Positions 36,110 through 42,870 of a stretch of 42,870 bases of DNA are shown piece by piece. The stretch is from the NCBI GenBank assembly GCA_023807065.1, contig JAJJLU010003642.1, forward strand, positions 1 through 42,870, written 5' to 3'. A model generated the notes under the pieces. It saw nothing but the letters and a program-made list of their open reading frames with translations. It was not told the DNA's origin and ran no database searches. The position numbers were made by a program, and so were the translations under genes. The stretch's first letter is position 1; each line of letters opens with the position of its first letter. The stretch is from Isotricha intestinalis (taxonomy: Eukaryota > Ciliophora > Litostomatea > Vestibuliferida > Isotrichidae).

Positions 36110-38595
36110 TCAAATTTTTTTTGGATTTGAGTGCTTTAAAGTTCCATAATTTTTATTTAAATAATTATTTGTTCCAGCTTTTCTAATATTTGGAATATTT
36201 GTTTTTGAATTACAATTATTAAATGAATTATAAAAATTTTCTTTTGATTTGTTTTCTTGTTCTTTTATATTCATTGATGTTTTTCTATTAACTTTTTTAC
36301 ATTCTATTCTTTGAATAATTTTTGAACATTTTTTATTTGAATATCCTATTCCACTTAGTTTTGATTTTGGTATTGGTTTTTTAAATATATTATCATCTTT
36401 TTTTTCTTTTTCTTTTTGTATTTTTTCTATTTCAAATATTTTATTTTCTATTTTTATTTTCAATTGTTCTTTATTATTATTTTTTTGTGTTTTATTAATA
36501 GAACTTATTTTTAAATATTGATTAATTGAAATAGTTAATAATATATCGTTTTTACTTTGAGTATTTAAAATAGATTTTACTTTATTGATAATTTCTAATT
36601 CAAATATTTCATATTTTAAAAGAATGTTTATTATATAACTTTGCATTAAAGGAATATCATTTATTAGAATATCTTCAAATAAATTAGAATAAATTTTATA
36701 TTTTTTTATTATTTCTTTTGAAAAAACTTCATAAGCTGAATCACCAAATAAGCAATATATTCTTCTTCTATAAAAAGATTTATTTAATAAAAAAGTATTC
36801 TTTAAATAGTTTAATATTTCATTTCTACTTTTTGAAAAAAGAATTAATTCAGCTAATAATAAAGTTATTTCTTTTTCTATAAGAATATTTTTTTCATTTT
36901 TTAAAAGTTCTTTTGAGAAAATAAATAAAATATGGAGATAATCTTCATAATTTGGATATTTAACATTATTTAGCATAATATATTTAGGTAATATTTGAAT
37001 AGAATGAAATAATTTTAAAGCAATTCTCCATTCTTTTATTTTTTTAATTATATTTAGAAAACTATTAAATCTTATCAGAAAAAAATTAATAAATTGTTCA
37101 TTTTCAATTTCTATCATTCTTTTCATTATAACATCAAAATTATTTAACCAAATTTCTTTATATTCTTTTTTCCTGTTACTTTGAGAATTCATTATATTTG
37201 AATTTATTTCTTTAACTGAATTTGATGTAGTATTTATTTGAGATAAAGAATGATGATTATTATTTGGAGAATTACAAACATTACTATCTTCTTCAAGGAA
37301 AAATAATATTTTATTAAAAAAAGAATTTGTTAAAAATTCTTTTGGTATATTTAATATTATTAAATGAAGAATTTCATATAATATATCAATGTTTTCTTTT
37401 TCTTGGAAGTCCTTCATTGATATTGAAAAAATTTCATTTAAAAATGGAATGTCTTTTTCTCTATAAAAAATAAAACATATTTTATCAAAATTTTTCAATA
37501 TATAATCTACTTTGAAATTTACTATTACATTGGTAGATATTTTTAGTTCTCTGGTGATGAAAAAATTTTTTAAATATTGTTTTATTATTTGTGATAAATC
37601 TTTATCTCCTTTTTCATTGTTATAATAATAATTTAAAATTGATAAAAATATTTGAGAAATAAGATTAAAATCATAAGTTAAAGTTGAAAAATCATTTGTT
37701 GATATGATTTCATTTATTTTAGAAATTAAGTTTTCTTTAAAGGAGAATTCACCATCAAATTTAGTTAAATTATTAGAATAAAAAATACTTTCAAAAGTAA
37801 TTAAAAGAAAATTCATATCACAATCTTCTAAGAAATAATTTAAACAATTTGTGATTTTATCTTGACAAAATTTTTTATCATTTAGATTAATAATAAATCT
37901 AATATGATATGCCATTTCAAACTTTACAATTCTTTCAGTATCTTCAGTTAAAAATAAGATTCTATTATAAATATCTTCATCTCTTTTTTTAGATATTCTA
38001 ATTAAACTAACACAAAAATATACAGAGAATTTTTTATTTTGAAAACTTTGTCCAAATTTTCCTAAAGAAATTGCATATTCTATTAATTCTTTATCTAAAT
38101 TCATTTTAAAATTGTTCTTACAAAATGTATCAATAATTTGATTAAAATGAATAACATATTCATCACTTATTGATTTTTCTAATGTAGAAATTGCTACCAT
38201 AAAATGTTTTAATATTATTTTTAATTCATTTGAATTATCCTTTTTATTTTCTTTTCTTGTTTCTGAAAATTTCTGTGCTAATAAACCAATACTTTCACTA
38301 AATAATATTTGTGATGATTTATCATATAATTCAATATCTTCCATAATTGTGGTTATTACACTAAAAATAAATGTACAGTTATAGGGATAATTTTTAAAAT
38401 ATAAGTAAGTTAAATTTTTTATTACATTATCTTTTTGACATACATAACCTTTTTTCATTATATAAGTTATTCTATCGAATTCATTTAAATTTTCTGGTAA
38501 TGTATATTTTTTAATTTCTTCTAGCTTTTTAATTTAAATAATTATTTTACTTTTGGATCATCTAATACTATTATTTCTTCAATTGAAGAAGTCAT
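36110..38595 (-). CDS. PPP4R4: PP4 regulatory subunit 4-like HEAT-repeat protein (exons 38595-38551 and 38524-36110)
   Basis: An ATG at 38458 opens the longest frame, but the frame continues upstream as LEEIKKYTLPENLNEFDRITYIM. This fits the PPP4R4 N-terminus (EEIERLTVDEDLSDIERAVYLL-type). A 26-base GT-AG intron (38525-38550) joins it to a 15-codon first exon beginning MTSSIEEIIVLDDPK, giving about 819 residues. The body is HEAT/ARM-like helices: ISLGKFGQSFQNK, FEMAYHIRFIINLND, then EWRIALKLFHSIQILPKYIM and EVFSKEIIKKYKIYSNLFED, each in the order expected for the family. A basic, disordered tail contains KNYGTLKH. PPP4R4 is a cytosolic partner of the PP4 catalytic subunit. It lies 68 bases from the con80 gene stop. 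Confidence 0.82.
38525..38550 (-). other. Intron of PPP4R4-like gene, 26 bases
   Basis: On the minus strand it begins AAA|GTAAAA and ends AAAAAG|CTAGAAGAA, phase 0, with an in-frame TAA near its start. Its length is not a multiple of three, so splicing is needed to join the two frames. A CTAG four bases downstream would give a 30-base intron but the wrong frame. Confidence 0.75.
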
Positions 38596-38663
38596 TAATT
38601 ATTTTATTTCAAAAAGAAAAAAAAAAATATTTAATGAAAAATATATTTTTTAGTATATATTAA

Positions 38664-39410
38664 TTAATTACATTCTTTAATAAAATGTTCTAATTCTCCG
38701 AAAAATTGAATTAAATTTATATTTTCTATGTTTTTCCTCATATTGTAATCTATTCTTTCTAAATTTCTTAGTCTATAAAAATAATCAATTATGATATCAT
38801 ATTTTTTAAACTTTTCTTCTCTATTTAAGTCAATACCACTATAAAATTTATTTTTTTTTGCAGAAGTTATTCTATCATAAAATAATTTAAGTATTATCCA
38901 AGAAGTATTTATTCCAGTTGAAAAATAAATATCATATTTAGAATTACATAAATTTAATATTAAAGGAAATAACCTTATAACATCATCAGTAGATAATTGA
39001 ATTGAATTTAAATCTTTATTAATAATTGCAAAAATACAAAAATCATTTATTACCCCTAAATCATTACATATACTTAATTGAAATATTGCATCATCATATA
39101 ATCCATTATTATAACATGAAATAATACTTTTTAATCCATCAATTCTCTTTTTTAAAATTACACAAAATTTATCTGTTTTTTCTATTGTTTCATTTATTAT
39201 AGGTAAATCATTCGCTTGATTAATGAAAATATTGTGGTTTTTATTTACTGACTCATAATTATTAGTTTTATCAATTTCTTTATATACTTCTGATTGAGAT
39301 TTTTTTAAATTATAATAGTTAGAATTATAATTTTGTCCTAATGTATTTAAATCAATTCCATCAAACCTTGTTTTACTCCTTTTTAAGTTATTATTTTTCT
39401 TATTAAACAT
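38664..39410 (-). CDS. KATNBL1: Katanin con80-domain protein without WD40 repeats (KATNBL1-like)
   Basis: 248 residues. About 80 basic, disordered residues precede a con80 domain at about 85-245: KFCVILKKRIDGLKSIISCYN, then YDDAIFQLSICNDLGVINDF, LFPLILNLCNSKYDIYFSTGI and SGIDLNREEKFKKYDIIIDYF. The last fits the katanin p80 VGVDISREERLHKC-type segment closely. Con80 binds the p60 AAA ATPase and tunes microtubule severing. No WD40 propeller is present, as in vertebrate KATNBL1, so this is not a truncated p80 cut by the window. It is divergent from a coiled-coil gene over 75 bases. Confidence 0.87.
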   Translation of the reverse strand: MFNKKNNNLKRSKTRFDGIDLNTLGQNYNSNYYNLKKSQSEVYKEIDKTNNYESVNKNHNIFINQANDLPIINETIEKTDKFCVILKKRIDGLKSIISCYNNGLYDDAIFQLSICNDLGVINDFCIFAIINKDLNSIQLSTDDVIRLFPLILNLCNSKYDIYFSTGINTSWIILKLFYDRITSAKKNKFYSGIDLNREEKFKKYDIIIDYFYRLRNLERIDYNMRKNIENINLIQFFGELEHFIKECN

Positions 39411-39485
39411 TTATTAAAATTTAAAATTAATAATAATTATAAATAGTTATTTATTTTCTTTCAAATAAATTTTAATAATTTAAAG
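39411..39485. promoter_or_regulatory. 75-base bidirectional promoter region
   Basis: A/T-only-like spacer between the divergent start codons of the con80 protein (minus) and the coiled-coil protein (plus). No specific motif is recognised. Confidence 0.5.
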
Positions 39486-40544
39486 ATGTTAAGAGAATTA
39501 ATGAAAGATGGTTATGGAGTTTCAATAACTCAAAGGAAAAATATGCAATTAATACCAAATTCTTTCAACAATCACAAAAAGATTTTATCTCCAAAAACAA
39601 AGAAAGTAAATAGAAAAGGCAATAATTTATCAAGAAATAGTTCAAAAGATGAGAAAAATAATAATAAGATTAATAGTGAAAGAGGAGTTAAGCTAAAAAA
39701 TAATTTATCACCTCCTAATTTAACAACAGCAGAAACTTCAAATAGAAATCAATTAAATTTAGATGTTGTGACACCGTCTTTAAGTAATAGATTATATAGT
39801 CCTGAACAAAAACATTTAAATAATATAGTTGATGAAGCTCAAAATAGTAATATAAATAATAGAAATGTTTTTAGTGATTCAAAGTTAAAAAATACAAAAA
39901 ATTATATTAGTAAAAATAATAATAAATCAAAAATATTGGAAGAAACAGAAAGTAATTATATGGATAAATTACATACTCTTGAAGCTTATATTTCTGTAAT
40001 TAAAAATAATGGATATAATCTCGTTCAAAATGAAATTGACAATAAAAAAAGAAGAAAGGAAGAATTAAAAAGTAATGTGGATATTCTTAGTTCAAATATC
40101 AGAACTTTAAATAAAGAAAATAAAATAAATTCAAATTTAAATAATCAAATTTTAAAAGAAAATGAAATTTTAATAAATTCAAGTGATAAAGCAAATAAAG
40201 ATTCATATTATTTAAATAAAGAATTACCAAATTATAGAATTGATATTGATAATATGAAGGTGAAAATATCTCAATTAAATGAAGAAACAAAATATATTAG
40301 AAATAATTCTATAGAATATGAAAGAGAGATTATGGCACTTCAAGATGAAGTTAAAAAATTAAATGTTTTAAATTCAAATCTTATTAAAGATAAAGAAAAA
40401 TTAATTCCTGAAATTATTAAATATAAAAATAGTATTGAAATGGTTGTAAGTAAAATTAATTTAATTGATGATCAAAGTAATCATTTTATGAATGATGTTG
40501 AAATTCTTGTAAAAGAAAGTTTAAAAAATATTAAAAATAACTGA
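39486..40544 (+). CDS. Coiled-coil protein of unknown function
   Basis: 352 residues. The N-terminus starts MLRELMKDGYGVSITQRKN and is followed by ~130 disordered, basic, Asn/Ser-rich residues. From about residue 155 (ESNYMDKLHTLEAYISVIKNNGYNLV) to the end it is a long predicted coiled coil with regular Leu/Ile spacing and Lys/Glu richness. No named family is recognised. The divergent 75-base spacing from the katanin con80 gene suggests possible co-regulation and a cytoskeletal role, which is an inference only. Confidence 0.85.
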   Translation: MLRELMKDGYGVSITQRKNMQLIPNSFNNHKKILSPKTKKVNRKGNNLSRNSSKDEKNNNKINSERGVKLKNNLSPPNLTTAETSNRNQLNLDVVTPSLSNRLYSPEQKHLNNIVDEAQNSNINNRNVFSDSKLKNTKNYISKNNNKSKILEETESNYMDKLHTLEAYISVIKNNGYNLVQNEIDNKKRRKEELKSNVDILSSNIRTLNKENKINSNLNNQILKENEILINSSDKANKDSYYLNKELPNYRIDIDNMKVKISQLNEETKYIRNNSIEYEREIMALQDEVKKLNVLNSNLIKDKEKLIPEIIKYKNSIEMVVSKINLIDDQSNHFMNDVEILVKESLKNIKNN

Positions 40545-40626
40545 ATTTTTTTCTATTTAATTTTTTGTGTAAAAATTTCTTAAAAAAAAGATTATTTTAA
40601 AAAAAATTGATAATTATGTTTATATA

Positions 40627-41952
40627 TTAGAAATCAGTCATTAATTCTTTTTTTCTTTTAAGACATATTATTATAAATAGAATAAATGATAATAATACTA
40701 AAATACTAAATATTATAGTTAATGTTTTCCATCCATTAAAAATTTTTTTGTAAAATCCACAAAAATAACCTGTTTCTTCTAATGTCCAAGCTTCATTTTC
40801 AATTGTTTTTTTGAAATATTCATATTTCACTGTTTTCAATTTTTCTCCATTAAAAATTAAATTAATGTAATATTCATTATTTTCTTTGTTTAATTCATAA
40901 ACTTGAGAAGTAGCAAAAGAAGGAAAATATTTTTCACTTTTAAATAAAATATTTAATAGATCGGAAGACATTACAATTGTTGTATCATGAGCAGAAAGCA
41001 AAAAATATTTAGGAACGTCATGAATTTTTTTTTGTTTTTTATCATTTTCTACTACTTTATCTATAAAACTTAAAATAAATCTTAATAGAACACTTGAACT
41101 TGCTAAAGCTATTAATTTTTCATCATCACCACTTTGAATTTCTAAACTTTTTTGAACTAAAATTTTCATACTATCATTATAAAATTTTTCTAAATCAAAT
41201 CCAGTTTCATTTTGAAATTCTGATAAATCTCTTCCATCTATTTTATTAATTATAAAAGCTAATGCTATTGCTTGAACATTTTTTAAATCTTTGAAATAAT
41301 CTTCTTTTTTTTCACTCAAATATTTTACTAATTTTTGTCCATATTTCTCATTAAAACTTTCTACCGCATTTTTAACACTTTTCTTTTTTTTATTTTTATC
41401 TCTTTGATTTTCTATGCCTATACAATTATCATCTTTCTCAAATTGAAATAATTTTTCTTTTCTTTCAATAATGTGAATAGGAATTTCAGAAGGAATTTTA
41501 TTAGGTAATATATATGAATTATTCAAAGTTTTATTTATAAAATTTATGATTTTTGATTTATTTCTTAAATAATTTGGAACAGATTTCTCATTTTGATTTT
41601 TATTTAATTTTTTAATATTGTCATTATTAAACATTCCAAATAAATGTGCTCTAGCACTCATAATTGTTCTATTAGTTGGAGTTGAATATACAAAAATATC
41701 TTTAGTATTGTAATTATTCCAATCTAACAATTGAGAATATTGATTTCTCATTAATGAACCTAATAAATAATGTTGTCTTAATCCAACTGCTGATAATTCT
41801 TCGCTTCCTATCCATTTTTGCTTAAATATATCTGTATCATTTTTTAATTCTTTCATTCCTCTAGCTCCATGTCTACAATGTTCAAAAACAAAAAGGGTTT
41901 CAGAATTTATATAAATAAATAAATTTGAAAGTAATAAATGAAAAAGGAACAT
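40627..41952 (-). CDS. Membrane-anchored histidine acid phosphatase
   Basis: 441 residues: a signal peptide (~1-17), a lumenal catalytic domain, and a C-terminal transmembrane helix at about 405-428 with a short basic tail, the layout of lysosomal acid phosphatase. The catalytic motif FEHCRHGARG holds R27, H28 and R31. TPTNRTIMSARAHLFGMF supplies a third phosphate-binding Arg, and SAHDTTIVM near 320 gives the proton-donor HD. All catalytic residues are present. It hydrolyses phosphomonoesters in acidic or extracellular compartments; the exact substrate is unknown. The final lumenal part contains ENEAWTLEETGYFCGFYKKI. The G-rich anomalous block begins just upstream of its start. Confidence 0.93.
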   Translation of the reverse strand: MFLFHLLLSNLFIYINSETLFVFEHCRHGARGMKELKNDTDIFKQKWIGSEELSAVGLRQHYLLGSLMRNQYSQLLDWNNYNTKDIFVYSTPTNRTIMSARAHLFGMFNNDNIKKLNKNQNEKSVPNYLRNKSKIINFINKTLNNSYILPNKIPSEIPIHIIERKEKLFQFEKDDNCIGIENQRDKNKKKKSVKNAVESFNEKYGQKLVKYLSEKKEDYFKDLKNVQAIALAFIINKIDGRDLSEFQNETGFDLEKFYNDSMKILVQKSLEIQSGDDEKLIALASSSVLLRFILSFIDKVVENDKKQKKIHDVPKYFLLSAHDTTIVMSSDLLNILFKSEKYFPSFATSQVYELNKENNEYYINLIFNGEKLKTVKYEYFKKTIENEAWTLEETGYFCGFYKKIFNGWKTLTIIFSILVLLSFILFIIICLKRKKELMTDF

Positions 41953-42870
41953 AAGTTAAAATTTACTATAATAAATAATTAAATAAAATGAAAAATATTA
42001 TAATAAAAAAAAGAAATTTTTGGCAAAGGAAAAATAATGAATTATTGAAAGAATGAAAGTATGTCAAAGAGCGACACGCAGTTGGAAGGAATAGAGTTTG
42101 AAGGATATTGGAAGGAATGTCTGAGTCTGATTTGTTTGATGTTTCTTTTACTTCATTGTGATATATGAAGAATATTGGAAGGTTTGTTCTCACGGAGAAG
42201 ATGGTTTATTCTATTAATATGAGTAAATGGATTCTAGATGTGTGATTTTTTGGATGATATATCTTGGATTTGGTATCTACTTGGTTAAATTGTCTGTTTG
42301 AAGTTCTATCCCTTCTTGTAAAGTTATTTGTTATGTTAAATCATGTGTTTTTTAATGATGATGAATGGAAAATATATAGTAATTGATAATGCTTGTTTGG
42401 AGATTTGATTATTATTTTTATCTCTAGATGTTGTTTTTATTGGATAGTGTCTTTTGGGAAGGATATGTTTTATAAAGTGCGATGATTTCTTTTTGGAGGG
42501 AGATACTGATCTCTATTTGGAGGGGAATATAATATTCAAGAAGATGATATTATTTCAGTATATTTTTTATTTGTAGACCAATTTTTTTATTTCATAGATG
42601 ATATTTTTTTTGAGGGTATATTATTGAACTCTGAAGAATTTTATAATCAATGATTATTTCCAACAAGATTTCTCTTGGAGGATAAATATTTTTGCTGTAT
42701 CTCCTTAAAATTTAAATTATATTATTATCCATTATATATAATCTTTCAAAAACAATTATTTAATTTAAAAGGATAAATTAAGGATAATTAAACAAATGAA
42801 AAAAGAATTTAAAATGAAATAAAAACAAGAATGAAATTAAATATCATTCTGAGTTAGAGAGAGAGGCTCC
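41953..42870. other. Gene-free, compositionally anomalous end region
   Basis: About 918 bases with no supported gene. From about 42000 to 42690 the plus strand is clearly richer in G and in TGG, GGA and TTG words than any other part of the window, coding or not. A motif like TTGGAAGG or TTGGAGGG recurs at least six times. Short open stretches exist, for example 35 codons from an ATG at 42061 and about 48 codons ending near 42653, but stops break every frame. After 42700 the sequence returns to ordinary A/T-rich spacer. It may be a decayed gene, transposon or repeat. Confidence 0.55.
42500..42513 (+). repeat. Small hairpin between TTTGGAGGG direct repeats
   Basis: GAGAT-ACTG-ATCTC can form a five-base-pair stem with a four-base loop. 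It is flanked by direct copies of TTTGGAGGG at 42492-42500 and 42516-42524. The function is unknown and chance is possible. Confidence 0.4.

Noticed and set aside
41966..42193. 75-residue reverse-strand open frame upstream of the acid phosphatase
   Set aside because: No recognised domain, hydrophobic tail from T-rich spacer, and it lies partly in the anomalous block with codon use unlike real genes here.
1..42870. Ciliate-type reassignment of TAA/TAG or TGA
   Set aside because: All three codons end genes at family-appropriate lengths and no conserved domain contains an in-frame stop except where a short GT-AG intron explains it.
1..42870. tRNA, rRNA, CRISPR arrays, insertion sequences, telomere repeats
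   Set aside because: No B-box-like GGTTCRANNCC, rRNA-like GC-rich stretch, spaced repeats, transposase motif or C4A2/C4A4-type repeat was seen by eye.

Overview
The window is an extremely AT-rich, densely packed eukaryotic nuclear segment from a ciliated protist. All three stop codons (TAA, TGA, TAG) end genes and none is read through inside a long frame, so the standard code is used. Introns are rare and very short: three can be inferred, of 26, 44 and 46 bases. Gaps between genes are often only 44 to 150 bases. A TMEM237-like transition-zone protein and a katanin con80 protein point to cilia. ALG10 implies glucosylated N-glycan precursors, which argues against Entamoeba and trichomonads. 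The compaction, the tiny introns and the family types (EAG/CNG-like potassium channel, TRAF-like RING, many disordered N/K-rich proteins) suggest a ciliate macronuclear genome using the standard code. That placement is an inference.

Layout. 0-8.5 kb: the N-terminal part of a coiled-coil protein (minus strand, running off the window), then clathrin heavy chain and VPS26. 8.6-14.3 kb: an AMPK-related-type kinase with a distal UBA-like end, a PROPPIN (ATG18/WIPI) and a degenerate FCP/NIF phosphatase. 14.6-18.5 kb: a predicted lipid-anchored protein with a LecA-like domain, diverging over 44 bases from a two-TM protein, then a RING/TRAF zinc-finger protein. 18.6-25.5 kb: a basic disordered protein, a DHHC palmitoyltransferase whose first two exons are not part of its longest open frame, an EAG/CNG-like channel and ALG10. 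25.5-33.4 kb: an unknown protein, TMEM237-like, COG6, an ATG1/ULK-like kinase, ELOF1, an unknown protein and a UBX-like protein. 33.5-35.9 kb: three short secreted cysteine-rich peptides and a membrane-anchored pseudo-aspartic protease. 36.1-42 kb: PPP4R4 (with a newly inferred first exon), a con80-only katanin subunit, a coiled-coil protein and a membrane-anchored histidine acid phosphatase. 42.0-42.7 kb is a G-rich, stop-riddled block unlike the rest.

Much of the content concerns membrane traffic and protein modification (clathrin, retromer, COG, PROPPIN, ATG1-like, DHHC, ALG10) and the cytoskeleton or cilium. The most novel-looking element is the secreted peptide cluster. Its three paralogues share a mirror-symmetric cysteine spacing, C-x6-C-x3-C-x(9-11)-C-x3-C-x6-C, predicted to form a three-disulfide helical hairpin. 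They have similar signal peptides but diverged mature parts, and sit beside an aspartic-protease-fold protein lacking both catalytic motifs. Two sequence-level patterns also stand out. The three introns share flanks (AAA|GTAAAA ... AG|ATA/ATT/CTA-GAAGAA), and long genes alternate between blocks of A-ending and T-ending synonymous codons.
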